From the NCBI RefSeq assembly GCF_008806975.1, contig NZ_CP031728.1, positions 3,369,501 through 3,433,500 of the forward strand: 64,000 nucleotides of DNA. Reading direction: 5' to 3'. The position numbers were made by a program, and so were the translations under genes. This document shows, in pieces, positions 17,807 through 27,102 of the stretch; position 1 is the first letter of the stretch; every line of letters starts with the position of its first letter. Source of the DNA: Cellvibrio sp. KY-GH-1 (GTDB lineage Bacteria; Pseudomonadota; Gammaproteobacteria; Pseudomonadales; Cellvibrionaceae). The notes beneath the pieces are model-generated. The model saw only the letters and a list, made by a program, of their open reading frames with translations, was not told the origin of the DNA and made no database searches.

Positions 17807-19762
17807 TTAAATGCTCGGCCAATGGCCAAAATCGCGTTTGTAGGTAGTGCGTGCACGCAGCCGTATTTTTTGCAGCAGCGATAAATGCTCGCGCAAAATA
17901 CTGCGCAGGTCTGAGGCAAAGTAAACCCGTAAAAAACGCAAGTAATCGCGCCGACTAAAACCGAGATTCAAACTGGAAAACAATAATCCGCCAATATCTT
18001 TAACGCGCCACCGTTCAGGCACTTGTGCACGCAGTTGCGCACGATGCAAATCCACCAGAGTTACATCTGGCACGCCTGTCGCTAACGACGACTCGCGCAA
18101 CATAAAATGGCATAAATAAAAATCGCGATGATTAATGCCAGCGGCATGTAGCTCGCGCGCTATCATTGCCACCTTGTTAATCAAAACGCGCTTAATTGTC
18201 GGCGGCAGCTCGCGCTGTTCAAACAAATGATCCAATTGAATGACATTATTTAATTCGCGCGTAACTACAAACGATTGTCGCGTTGCCGGGTTTTTGCCCC
18301 GCTCACCAAATGCCACTGGAATTAAACCCGGAATAGACAGCGCACGCATTTTATTCAGGGCAGCCCACTCATTGCGCGCACCCAATACCGGCAAACGCAA
18401 GCGGAGTAAATTTTTGACTATTTCCGCCCAACCTACACCGCGATGCCATTTGCGGTAGTAAACCTGCCCATTGTGTTCAAATCGCAGTGTTTGGCGGTCT
18501 GGCATTTCTCGCGCGACTTTGCCGGTCAAGTGCAACATCAGATCGAATACGGGCTCGTCTTTCCAGGATTCCACCAGCTCATCGCGCAAAATAACCGTCG
18601 TATCATTCGCGGTATTGCGCCATTCAAGACTTTTAAAGAGTGACGTTTTTTGCTGCACAACAGTTTCAACCGCAGCCAACGCCGCCGGTGCGCGCGAATA
18701 AAATTCACCATGCCGATTTAGCGTCGCTGCCTGTGCTTGCCAACGCGCGTTATCAACCGCCAATAGTTTTTGCAGTTGTGCCGCAATGTCGGCAGGTGCT
18801 GCGCCCAATGCGATCACTTCACCCATCTGATGCTCAACGATGTAGTGCGCGTAACCGCAAAGATCGCTCGCAATGACCGGGCAACCACAAAGTATTGCTT
18901 CCAGCAACACATTGCCCGCCAGCTCTTTGCGCGCTGGGTGTAGCAATATATCCACACCATGCAACAATTCACCAACCGGGCTGCGCGCACCCAGGAAAAA
19001 AACCTTGTGTGCAATACCCAGTGCACCAGCCTGCTTAGAATATTTGCCGGGCTTGTCATTGCCAACAACAAGCAACACGCTATCTACACAGTATTGTTGT
19101 AGCTCGGCAAAGGCCGCAATACTGATATCCACGCCCTTGGTATGGAAGCCGGACCCCAAACATAAAACAATTCGCGTAGTCTCGCGCAAATTCAAGTCGC
19201 GCCGCAGCTTGCTATAAGCGGCCTGAGAGTCAGCACAGGCTATGTGCTCGTATTCTATGCCCGGCGGCAACGGACAAAAGCGCTCTGGAGGAGTGGTATA
19301 AAAGCGCGCAAATTTTTTTCGTTCCTGTTCAACAAGAGAAAGAATTTTTGTTGCACTTTTCTCACCAAAAACATCCGCCTCATACTGCAAGTACAAGCGC
19401 GCACGCGGCGCCAGGCGATACAGCCAATTGCGCTCACAATAGGCTTTGTCAGCAAAACAGGTATCGCCGGCAAAATAGATATCCAAGCCTGGCATTTTAT
19501 TAAAGCCAATAAGCGCATCAAACTCGGCACGAGGGAATTGCAATTGGAATTGATCGACAAAACACTTTACGCCCGCAACATCCAAAAATCCGCGCGCTTG
19601 AATCTCGACCACATCGATGCCGGCCTTTTTTTCGCCCTGCCAGTGCTTGCAAAATACCGTTATAGAATGACCTTGTTGCTGAAAATAATGGGCCAACGCC
19701 AGCATATCGCGCTGCAAGCCACCGAATGGAAAATAACGAAAGATAACAAAGGCAAGCTTCAT
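17807..19762 (-). CDS. Fused LPS core glucosyltransferase WaaG and heptose kinase WaaP
   Basis: This 651-residue protein joins two enzymes normally encoded separately. Residues 1-370 are a GT4 transferase of WaaG type (MKLAFVIFRYFPFGGLQRDM, GSGFHTKGVDISIAAF, and ELAGNVLLEAILCGCPVIAS), which adds the first hexose to heptose II. Residues about 400-651 are WaaP: LRFEHNGQVYYRKWHRGVGW with the ATP-contacting lysine and the catalytic GINHRDFYLCHFML loop with Asp near residue 546, then VTLVDLHRAQLR. The region between is a continuous frame with no internal start signal. In Pseudomonas the order is waaF-waaC-waaG-waaP; here the last two are one polypeptide and waaC is missing. Confidence 0.88.
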   Translation of the reverse strand: MKLAFVIFRYFPFGGLQRDMLALAHYFQQQGHSITVFCKHWQGEKKAGIDVVEIQARGFLDVAGVKCFVDQFQLQFPRAEFDALIGFNKMPGLDIYFAGDTCFADKAYCERNWLYRLAPRARLYLQYEADVFGEKSATKILSLVEQERKKFARFYTTPPERFCPLPPGIEYEHIACADSQAAYSKLRRDLNLRETTRIVLCLGSGFHTKGVDISIAAFAELQQYCVDSVLLVVGNDKPGKYSKQAGALGIAHKVFFLGARSPVGELLHGVDILLHPARKELAGNVLLEAILCGCPVIASDLCGYAHYIVEHQMGEVIALGAAPADIAAQLQKLLAVDNARWQAQAATLNRHGEFYSRAPAALAAVETVVQQKTSLFKSLEWRNTANDTTVILRDELVESWKDEPVFDLMLHLTGKVAREMPDRQTLRFEHNGQVYYRKWHRGVGWAEIVKNLLRLRLPVLGARNEWAALNKMRALSIPGLIPVAFGERGKNPATRQSFVVTRELNNVIQLDHLFEQRELPPTIKRVLINKVAMIARELHAAGINHRDFYLCHFMLRESSLATGVPDVTLVDLHRAQLRAQVPERWRVKDIGGLLFSSLNLGFSRRDYLRFLRVYFASDLRSILREHLSLLQKIRLRARTTYKRDFGHWPSI

Positions 19763-19767
19763 GCGCG

Positions 19768-20850
19768 TTATTCAGCGATGGGCGTAAGCGGCAGGGGAAT
19801 TAATGCATCCAGCGCATTCAGTACCTGCGGCGGCATTAAATCACGCAAGCACTTGTGATGCACCTTGGGGCATTCACGTTCAAAGCAAGGTGCGCAATCA
19901 ATCGGCTTGCTAATAATTGTCACGCGCTCAGCCAGCGGCGGTGTATGCTCCGGCGACGTAGAGCCATAAATAACCGCTAGCGGTTTTTGCAATGCTGCGG
20001 CGATATGCATTAACCCGGAGTCATTGCTCAACACAGCATCCGCGCAATCCATGAGATCAATGGCTTCGCCGAGGTTGGTACTACCGGCGAGATTAAAACA
20101 ATACTCGCGCTCTTCTTCCAATAACAATTGACGAATTGCTTCAGTGACTTCACGATCTTTTGCTGAACCCATCAACCACACCTGCCAACCAGCGCGAATT
20201 TTTTCATCGACGACTTCCGCAAAATAGTGCTCAGGCCAACGTTTTGCGGGGCCATATTCTGCGCCTGGGCAAATTATTAATAGCGGTCGATTCAACTGCA
20301 ATGCAAATTTTGTTAACAATTGTGGTCGCAGACTTTTATCTACAACTAAATGCGGATACGAAAATTGCGTTAACGGCTCACTGTTTTTTGGCAACGCCAA
20401 CGCCGTATAACGCTGCACCATCAATGGAAAACGAGGCTTATCCAGCACACGCATATCATTAACCAAACCATAGCGCATCTCGCCGCGCCAGCCAGTGCGC
20501 ACCGGAATATTGGCAAAGAAAGGAATAAACGCGGACTTAAAAGAGTTAGGCAATAAAATCGCCTGATCATAGTGATGCGACGCTAATTCTTTTCCTAGCG
20601 CGCGCCGGTCGGCAAACGCCAGACTGCCATGGCCAATTGGCATATCAATCGCTTGATGCACTTCGGGCATACGAATTAACAATTGCCTTGTCCAACTCGA
20701 CGCTAATACATCGATTTGCACAGTGGGGTTGCGCTGCTTCAACAATTGAAACAGGCTATGTGCCATCATCATATCGCCAATCCACGCAGGGCCGATCACC
20801 AAAATTTTTTGGATTTGTTTCAGCTCGGGCGGGAATTGAATGTCGATCAT
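19768..20850 (-). CDS. waaF: ADP-heptose:LPS heptosyltransferase II
   Basis: A 360-residue GT9 enzyme with KILVIGPAWIGDMMMAHSLF near the N-terminus, LIICPGAEYGPAKRWPEHYF (nucleotide-sugar binding) and DLMDCADAVLSNDSGLMHIA. The WPxxxF and DSGLMH motifs define ADP-heptose heptosyltransferases, and GPAKRWP matches heptosyltransferase II (WaaF). I use ATG 20850 (MIDIQ); a TTG four codons upstream is the alternative. It is followed after 5 bp by the WaaG-WaaP fusion and no waaC follows. Confidence 0.92.
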   Translation of the reverse strand: MIDIQFPPELKQIQKILVIGPAWIGDMMMAHSLFQLLKQRNPTVQIDVLASSWTRQLLIRMPEVHQAIDMPIGHGSLAFADRRALGKELASHHYDQAILLPNSFKSAFIPFFANIPVRTGWRGEMRYGLVNDMRVLDKPRFPLMVQRYTALALPKNSEPLTQFSYPHLVVDKSLRPQLLTKFALQLNRPLLIICPGAEYGPAKRWPEHYFAEVVDEKIRAGWQVWLMGSAKDREVTEAIRQLLLEEEREYCFNLAGSTNLGEAIDLMDCADAVLSNDSGLMHIAAALQKPLAVIYGSTSPEHTPPLAERVTIISKPIDCAPCFERECPKVHHKCLRDLMPPQVLNALDALIPLPLTPIAE

Positions 20851-20885
20851 AGCGGCAATCAAAAGTTACGAAAGGCAAAAATAAT

Positions 20886-20907
20886 AACGGAGCCATTTGG
20901 CTCCGTT
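20886..20907 (-). terminator. Terminator after ilvE
   Basis: AACGGAGCC and GGCTCCGTT form a perfect 9-bp stem with a 4-nt loop; on the minus strand it is followed by ATTATTTTTG. It lies 10 bp after the ilvE stop and before waaF, so expression of the LPS genes either reads through or needs its own promoter. Confidence 0.8.
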
Positions 20908-20917
20908 AAAGTGGCGA

Positions 20918-21847
20918 TTATTTTGCAACCGGCGCCAACCAGTTGGTGTGCTCGGGCAATTCGCCGCGCACTGATTTGAAATACAAATCTTGCAAACGCG
21001 TAGTGATTGGACCGCGACGACCTTCGCCAATTTGACGACCATCGAGTTCGCGAATCGGCAACACTTCAGCAGCGGTACCAGTAAAGAATGCTTCGTCAGC
21101 AACATACACTTCATCGCGGGTAATACGCTTTTCTTTGATGGTATAACCGCAGTCTGCAGCTAAGTGGAAAATGGTGTTACGCGTAATGCCGTCCAGACAA
21201 GAAGTCAGCTCTGGGGTGTAGATGATGCCATCGCGCACCAGGAAGAAGTTTTCACCGCTACCTTCTGCCACATAGCCTTCGTTATCCAGCAACAGTGCTT
21301 CTTCGCAACCGCTATCCAGGGCTTCTTGCAGCGCCAGCAGCGAGTTAATGTAGTGACCATTGGCTTTCGCTTTACACATGGAAATATTCACATGGTGGCG
21401 AGTGTAACTGGAAGTGCGGATACGGATACCCAGATCGCGCGCTTCCGGTGACATATAAGACGGCCAGTGCCAGGCGGCAACCATCACATGCACTTTCAGG
21501 TTATCGGCACGCAGGCCCATACCTTCGGAACCGTAGAACGCCATTGGGCGCAGGTAGGCTTCTGCCAAACCATTTTCACGCACCACCATTTTGTGCGCTT
21601 CGTTCACCACATCTTTAGCGTAGGGCATTTTCATACGCATGATGTGGGCAGAGCGGAATAAACGATCAGTGTGTTCTTGCAAACGGAAAATGCTGGTGCC
21701 CAACGAATCGCTTTTGTATGCACGAACGCCTTCAAAAACGCCCATACCGTAATGCAGAGTATGAGTTAAAACGTGAACCTTGGCATCGCGCCATGGAATG
21801 AGTTCACCATCGAGCCATATAACGCCGTCGCGATCGGCAAAAGACAT
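20918..21847 (-). CDS. ilvE: Branched-chain-amino-acid aminotransferase
   Basis: Class IV PLP transaminase of 309 residues (EC 2.6.1.42). Typical motifs are HTLHYGMGVFEGVRAY, the PLP lysine in CKAKANGHYINSLLAL, and EGSGENFFLVRDG, TGTAAEVLPI. The ATG 21847 has GGAG 7 bp upstream; the longer frame would run into glnE. The gene sits between glnE and waaF, the same order as in pseudomonads. Confidence 0.95.
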   Translation of the reverse strand: MSFADRDGVIWLDGELIPWRDAKVHVLTHTLHYGMGVFEGVRAYKSDSLGTSIFRLQEHTDRLFRSAHIMRMKMPYAKDVVNEAHKMVVRENGLAEAYLRPMAFYGSEGMGLRADNLKVHVMVAAWHWPSYMSPEARDLGIRIRTSSYTRHHVNISMCKAKANGHYINSLLALQEALDSGCEEALLLDNEGYVAEGSGENFFLVRDGIIYTPELTSCLDGITRNTIFHLAADCGYTIKEKRITRDEVYVADEAFFTGTAAEVLPIRELDGRQIGEGRRGPITTRLQDLYFKSVRGELPEHTNWLAPVAK

Positions 21848-21885
21848 AGCTAACTCCAAATTCTTTATCAAAAAAGTCTGTGTAA

Positions 21886-24852
21886 TCAGGGGTGACCGAT
21901 CACGCGATCCCAAATCGCCGTGACCTGCGCACGTTCTTCAGTAAAGTGATTGTCACCTTCCAGCACTGCCTCCTGTCGCTGTAGCGCAAGGCGGTGACCG
22001 GTGGATCGGTATGCTTTGTAAGCGGCGATCAGGTGGGCCACGGAGTCGGCATCCAGTAAGCCAGCCTCTTCCAGTGATCCGAGTATGCGAATGTTGTCCG
22101 TGTACCGGATAATATCGGGCGATTTAGACGCCCAAGCTAAAGCCGCGTATTGAACCATAAATTCAATATCCACGATACCACCGGCATCCTGTTTCAAATT
22201 AAATAGCGCGGTGTTTTTGCTTTTTGCCTTGGCTTCACTGCCCAGCTGTTCGCGCATTTTGCGGCGCATATCAGCCACATCCTTACGCAATTGTTCCAGA
22301 TCCCGCGCGCGGCTCAGAATTCGCTGTCGCACCGCCTCGAACTGCGCACCTAGCGCGGCACTACCCGCCACTACCCGGGCGCGCACCAGCGCCTGATGCT
22401 CCCAAGTCCAGGCCTCATTCGCTTGATACTTTTCAAAGGCTGCCAGCGAAGACACCAACATGCCTGAATTACCCGAGGGTCGCAGACGCATATCTACTTC
22501 GTAGAGCTTTCCGGTGGGCGTATAGGTATTGAGCACATGGATAATCCGCTGACCCAAACGGGTGTAAAACGTGAGGTTATCAATACTGCGTTCGCCATCA
22601 GTAGAAAAGCTCGCATCGCTGTTGTGGATAAACACCAAATCCAGATCCGAACCATGGCTCAGCTCGATTCCACCCAGCTTGCCGTAGCCAACAATCACAA
22701 AATCGGCGACCGTATCTACCGAACCATCCGCACGACGCGGGCGCCCGTGGCGTTCCACCATATACTCCCAGGAGAGCTGCAATACATGCTCCAGTACTAC
22801 CTCGGCGATAAACGTGAGGTAGTCGCTTACCTTCATTAACGGCAAAGCGCCGGTGACCTCACTTGCCGCCACGCGCAAACCGTGGGCGAGCCGGAAATAG
22901 CGCAAGGCTTCCATATGCCCTTCCAGATCATCCCACGTCAGCCGCAGCACATCGCGGCGCAATTCATCGCGCAACAGCGCCTTATCCGGCGGAGCGTAGA
23001 GACTTTCAGGGGTCAGCAATTCGTCGAGCAATGCCGGAAACTGGGTGAGCTGGTCGGCGATCCAGGGGCTGGCGGCGCACAGGCGAATTAATTGTTGCAA
23101 GGCGGTGGGGTTTTCCACCAGAAGCACCAGGTATGCTGTGCGCCGCGCTACCGCTTCAATGAACGGGACAATGCGGCCAAAGGTTTCCGCAATAGTTAGT
23201 GGTAACTTACCAGCGCCCGCCTGGGTAAATAAACCATGCAACAAGCGCGGAATAAATACATCCAGCCGGGTGCGACCACTCGCCTGCATAGAGAGAACCG
23301 CACGGCTAGCGCGCAAATCAGCCAGGTTTTTTACCAACCCGGGCGCCGCCTCCACATCGCGCGCCTCGAGTGCATGTATGGCATCCTCACCGTGCAAACT
23401 GCCTTCCCATAAGCTGAGGCAAAAGGTGAGGGCTTTTTGATCGATGGACTCCTCTTCATCCGGCGCGGCAATTACCGCTTTAAACTCGGCATTTACCCGT
23501 TGGCGATAATTGCTCAACACGGTGAAAAACCCATCCCAACTTTCAAACCCCATCGCCCAGGCCAATCGCTGCTGGCCGAGCGGATCAATCGGCAAAGCCT
23601 GGGTCTGCTTATCCTGAAACCCCTGAATGGCATGCTCGGTATTGCGCAGGAAAATATAGGCCTCCAGCAAGGCACTGCCAGCACCAGGCGGCAGGTAATT
23701 TTCTTGCTCGAGAATGGGCAACAACACCGGCACTTTGCGTTTACGCAAAAGCGCATCGCGCCCCCCGCGAATTAACTGGAAAACCTGCACCACGAATTCA
23801 ACTTCACGAATCCCGCCCTCGCCGAGTTTCACATCCAGATTCATACCCTTGCGCTGCACCTGCCGCGCAATCAACCCCTTCATCTCGCGCAAAGATTCAA
23901 TCGCGCTGAAATCGATATATTGACGATAAGTAAACGGCTGCAGCATTTTGCGCAGGGTCTTGCGCGCCTGTTCCTGCTGCTCGCCACCCGCCATGGCCAC
24001 CGTGCGGGCCTTGATCATGGCATAGCGCTCCCACTCGCGCCCCTGGGTTTGGTAGTAATCCTCCATCCCCACAAAGCTCATGGCAAGCGAGCCACTTTCG
24101 CCGTGGGGACGCAAACGCATATCCACACGGAACACAAAGCCCTCAGCAGTGATGGTATCCAAACTCTTGATCAAGCGCTGGCCGAGTTTGACGAAAAACT
24201 CCTGATTGCTAATGGCACGGCTGGCGTGATTGGTTTCACCGCCCTCGGGAAAGGTAAAAATCAGGTCGATATCGGAGGAAATATTCAACTCACCGGCACC
24301 CAATTTCCCCATGCCCAACACCATAAATGGCTGGGTCTTACCAGACTCGCGACCGATCGGCGTTCCGTAAATTTTTTCCAGCGCACGATAGTGATATTCC
24401 GCCGCGAGTTGAATCGATGTGTCCGCAAAGCGCGATAACTCAGCAGTCACTTCGCTCATGCTGGCGAGGCGATTCAGATCGCGCCAGATCACCCGGATCA
24501 TCGCCTTGTTGCGCGCGCGGCGCAGTCGCGCATCGACATCCGCTTCGTTAATTCCAGCATTGATGTTTACCGCAAACGCCGCCAGATCTTCATCGTTCTG
24601 TGCACGGAAGAGCGCGCCGGATTCAATTAACTCCAATAACAACGCCGGTGTCCGGGCCGAGGTCTTGGCGATAAATTCACTCGCCACAAAGGCGCGCGTC
24701 AGTTGACGAAAAAACTCCTCGGCGAGGATAGACTCGGGTAACAGCGTTTGCGGGTCAGACAAATTCTGACTCTGGATAGCAGTGGAAAATTGCTCCCAAA
24801 AACGCTGGGCAGCGGGCTGCAGTTCGACGGGCACGCCGGTGAAATTCAGCAT
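21886..24852 (-). CDS. glnE: Bifunctional glutamine-synthetase adenylyltransferase/adenylyl-removing enzyme
   Basis: The 988-residue protein has the two nucleotidyltransferase halves of GlnE: an N-terminal de-adenylylating domain with VLGMGKLGAGELNISSDIDL and a C-terminal adenylylating domain with VGYGKLGGIELSHGSDLDLV, each followed by a helical PII-uridylyl-transferase-like domain (RMLRLRPHGESGSLAMSF-type and DMRLRPSGNSGML). It modifies the glutamine synthetase tyrosine in response to PII. Length and order fit the family. ilvE follows after 38 bp. Confidence 0.95.
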   Translation of the reverse strand: MLNFTGVPVELQPAAQRFWEQFSTAIQSQNLSDPQTLLPESILAEEFFRQLTRAFVASEFIAKTSARTPALLLELIESGALFRAQNDEDLAAFAVNINAGINEADVDARLRRARNKAMIRVIWRDLNRLASMSEVTAELSRFADTSIQLAAEYHYRALEKIYGTPIGRESGKTQPFMVLGMGKLGAGELNISSDIDLIFTFPEGGETNHASRAISNQEFFVKLGQRLIKSLDTITAEGFVFRVDMRLRPHGESGSLAMSFVGMEDYYQTQGREWERYAMIKARTVAMAGGEQQEQARKTLRKMLQPFTYRQYIDFSAIESLREMKGLIARQVQRKGMNLDVKLGEGGIREVEFVVQVFQLIRGGRDALLRKRKVPVLLPILEQENYLPPGAGSALLEAYIFLRNTEHAIQGFQDKQTQALPIDPLGQQRLAWAMGFESWDGFFTVLSNYRQRVNAEFKAVIAAPDEEESIDQKALTFCLSLWEGSLHGEDAIHALEARDVEAAPGLVKNLADLRASRAVLSMQASGRTRLDVFIPRLLHGLFTQAGAGKLPLTIAETFGRIVPFIEAVARRTAYLVLLVENPTALQQLIRLCAASPWIADQLTQFPALLDELLTPESLYAPPDKALLRDELRRDVLRLTWDDLEGHMEALRYFRLAHGLRVAASEVTGALPLMKVSDYLTFIAEVVLEHVLQLSWEYMVERHGRPRRADGSVDTVADFVIVGYGKLGGIELSHGSDLDLVFIHNSDASFSTDGERSIDNLTFYTRLGQRIIHVLNTYTPTGKLYEVDMRLRPSGNSGMLVSSLAAFEKYQANEAWTWEHQALVRARVVAGSAALGAQFEAVRQRILSRARDLEQLRKDVADMRRKMREQLGSEAKAKSKNTALFNLKQDAGGIVDIEFMVQYAALAWASKSPDIIRYTDNIRILGSLEEAGLLDADSVAHLIAAYKAYRSTGHRLALQRQEAVLEGDNHFTEERAQVTAIWDRVIGHP

Positions 24853-24964
24853 AAAGGCAACTCGTGTAAGGGTTATCGATTGAAGGGAATACTAGCAGCT
24901 TGGCAGACTGACCCGCTGAAACGGATCAAATAAACGAACCAATCCAGTGCAATAATCAGCGGAG

Positions 24965-25396
24965 CTAGGCACCCTCGTCCGCCTCCATTGGCAGGTTAAT
25001 CCGCCCCAGATTCTGCTGTATCCAATCCACCAGGCTGCGCACCTGTTCGGCCACCTCCACACCCAGAGGCGTCAGGCTGTACTCCACGTGCGGCGGCACT
25101 ACCGGCAGCGAGCGACGCTCAACAAAACCATCTGCCTCCAGCACCTGTAGCGTCTGTGCCAGCATCCGCTCACTGACGCCTTTAATCTTGCGGCGCAACT
25201 CACTAAAGCGATGAGTACCCGCCAACAGAGCAACCAGCACCAATACTCCCCAGCGGCTGGTGATGTGATTGAGGATCAAACGCGACGGGCACTTGTCGGC
25301 AAACACATCGCCCGCCGCCAAAGCATCACTGATTGAGCTGTAGGTCCCACCCGGTGCCTTCACGCCTGATTCAACCTCTGGATTCATTTTTTTCAT
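24965..25396 (-). CDS. HxlR-family transcriptional regulator
   Basis: A 143-residue winged-helix regulator with the HxlR core: ITSRWGVLVLVALLAGTHRF, ELRRKIKGVSERMLAQTL and VEYSLTPLGVEVAEQV. A conserved cysteine near the start of the domain (ADKCPSRLI) could sense oxidants or quinones, as in the YodB/QorR subgroup. The start is at 25396 after AAGG. It is transcribed away from the quinone-reductase-like gene at 25499, the usual arrangement for such regulators with their targets. Confidence 0.9.
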   Translation of the reverse strand: MKKMNPEVESGVKAPGGTYSSISDALAAGDVFADKCPSRLILNHITSRWGVLVLVALLAGTHRFSELRRKIKGVSERMLAQTLQVLEADGFVERRSLPVVPPHVEYSLTPLGVEVAEQVRSLVDWIQQNLGRINLPMEADEGA

Positions 25397-25498
25397 ACTT
25401 ACCTTTTTGTGCGTACTTACTAAAAGTTAGCTTGATTGCTATTCTGCCTCCAACCTGGTGCACAGGCAAGCATCCACATTCACGTTATGAGGTTCATC
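25397..25498. promoter_or_regulatory. Divergent promoter region of the HxlR regulator and its likely target
   Basis: The 102-bp gap holds GTACTTACTAAAAGTTAGC (25411-25429), with ACT-N7-AGT half-sites like the palindromes bound by HxlR/YodB-type regulators. Autoregulation and control of the 25499 gene are inferred from position. Confidence 0.4.
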
Positions 25499-26371
25499 AT
25501 GATTGCTATTACCGGCGCTACCGGCCAACTGGGCCGTTTGGTTATCGACCAATTACTGCAAAAGATTCCTGCGGATCAGGTTATCGCCCTGGTGCGCGAC
25601 CCGTCCAAAGCGGAGGAACTGCGCGCACGCGGCGTGCAAGTTCGCCAAGCAGATTACACACAACCAAGCGCACTGGAAGCGGCACTCAAGGGTGTCGATA
25701 AATTGCTACTTATCAGCAGCAGCGAGGTCGGCCAGCGCTTGGCGCAACACCGCAATGTGATTAACGCCGCGAAAAATGCCAAGGTTAAATTGCTCGCCTA
25801 CACCAGTATTCTAAATGCAGACGTCTCGATTATGGATCTCGCGTTTGAGCACAAAGAAACCGAGCAAGAAATCAAAGCCTCGGGGGTTCCATTTGTGCTC
25901 TTACGCAATGGCTGGTACAGCGAAAATTACACCGCGGCAATTCCCACCGCACTACAACTCAAGGCACTGATTGGCAGTACAGGCAACGGTAAAATTTCGT
26001 CAGCAGCACGCATAGATTACGCCGCCGCTGCGGCAGAAGTTTTGGTACGCGAAAACCAGGCAGGAAAAATTTACGAACTAGCCGGCGATCAAGCTTATAC
26101 ACTGGCAGAGTTTGCTGCGGAGTTATCCAAGCAAAGCGGTGAGCAAATTCCTTTCAACAATTTGCCCGTTGCGGAATACAAGGCAGTGTTGCAAAGCGCC
26201 GGCTTACCGGATTGGTTAGCAGAATTGTTGGCCTCCTCCGATGGCAGTGCCGCACAGGGCGCATTGTTTGACGACTCACATCAACTCAGCCAATTGATTG
26301 GTCGCGCTACCACACCACTGAGCGAATCCATCACGGCGGCACTAGCTGGAGCTAATCATGCTGCGCATTGA
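25499..26371 (+). CDS. NmrA-family NAD(P)-binding oxidoreductase (QorB-like quinone reductase)
   Basis: The 290-residue product starts at ATG 25499 with GAGG 6 bp upstream (MIAITGATGQLGRLVIDQLL). It has the GATGQLG Rossmann motif, a Lys/Thr-rich SDR-like middle, and YELAGDQAYTLAEFAAEL in the C-terminal part, which are typical of QorB/NmrA-like NADPH:quinone oxidoreductases (cytoplasmic, detoxifying). It overlaps the following thiol oxidoreductase by 14 bp. Divergent transcription from an HxlR regulator supports an electrophile- or quinone-response role. Confidence 0.85.
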   Translation: MIAITGATGQLGRLVIDQLLQKIPADQVIALVRDPSKAEELRARGVQVRQADYTQPSALEAALKGVDKLLLISSSEVGQRLAQHRNVINAAKNAKVKLLAYTSILNADVSIMDLAFEHKETEQEIKASGVPFVLLRNGWYSENYTAAIPTALQLKALIGSTGNGKISSAARIDYAAAAAEVLVRENQAGKIYELAGDQAYTLAEFAAELSKQSGEQIPFNNLPVAEYKAVLQSAGLPDWLAELLASSDGSAAQGALFDDSHQLSQLIGRATTPLSESITAALAGANHAAH

Positions 26372-27005
26372 TTTTATTTCGGATATTAATTGCCCCTGGT
26401 GCGCACTGGGGCTGGCAGCATTGGACGCTGCCATTCGGCAACTGGGCGATGAAATCCTGGTGGAGGTTTACTGCCAGCCGTTTGAACTAAATCCGCAATT
26501 ACCGGCTGAAGGCGTGAAATTAAAAGATTATCTGCAGCAAAAATATGGCATGGGTGATGCGCAAATTCGCAGCGTACACGACACCATCGCTACTCGCGGG
26601 CGCGAATTAAGTTTCACCTTTGCCGAGCGCGAATTCTTATGGAATAGCTTTAATTGCCACCGTTTGCTGTATTGGGCCGAGCAAGAATATTCCGCCGCTA
26701 CGCAATGGGAATTAAAGCGCGCCCTGATGCAAGCCTATCAAGGTGAAGGGCGCGATATCAACCAGCCTGATGTCTTGCTGGCTATCGTCGACCACGTTGG
26801 CCTTAATAAAAATCGCGCAATGGAAATACTCGCCGGCGATGAATTTGCGCAAGCCGTACGCAACCTGCAACAAGAATGGATTAATGCCGGTATTAGTGCG
26901 GTACCCAGCGTGGTGATCAACCGCCAGCATTTATTGCAAGGTGCGCAAACAGTGGAAACTTATATCCAAGCGTTGCGCGAGATTGCCCAACTGCCTTCCG
27001 ACTAA
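26358..27005 (+). CDS. DsbA-superfamily cytoplasmic oxidoreductase (FrnE-like)
   Basis: A 215-residue thioredoxin-fold protein with an N-terminal CPWC motif (Cys12, Cys15 in DINCPWCALGL), a helical insertion, and the cis-proline region ISAVPSVVINRQ. The lack of a signal peptide and the FrnE/2-hydroxychromene isomerase-like insertion point to a cytoplasmic FrnE-type dithiol isomerase. It overlaps the preceding reductase, so both probably form one stress-response operon. Confidence 0.88.
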   Translation: MLRIDFISDINCPWCALGLAALDAAIRQLGDEILVEVYCQPFELNPQLPAEGVKLKDYLQQKYGMGDAQIRSVHDTIATRGRELSFTFAEREFLWNSFNCHRLLYWAEQEYSAATQWELKRALMQAYQGEGRDINQPDVLLAIVDHVGLNKNRAMEILAGDEFAQAVRNLQQEWINAGISAVPSVVINRQHLLQGAQTVETYIQALREIAQLPSD

Positions 27006-27037
27006 TTGCCGCAACCAAACCTATTTACTAACTCACA

Positions 27038-27075
27038 AAAAAGCCGCACAAAAACACTGTGCGGCTTTTATTTTT
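27038..27075. terminator. Bidirectional terminator
   Basis: AAAAAGCCGCACA and TGTGCGGCTTTTATTTTT form a long stem with A- and T-runs on the two sides. It separates the DsbA-like gene from the convergent GH53 gene. Confidence 0.9.
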
Positions 27076-27102
27076 CAAATCAAACTGTTTAGTTGATCGA
27101 GT

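Noticed and set aside
19244..19858. 204-codon plus-strand frame opposite waaG
   Set aside because: Antisense to the WaaG domain, no start signal and no protein family; a shadow of the real gene.
21848..21913. Longer ilvE frame overlapping the glnE stop
   Set aside because: The GGAG before ATG 21847 and the family's usual N-terminus support the shorter form.
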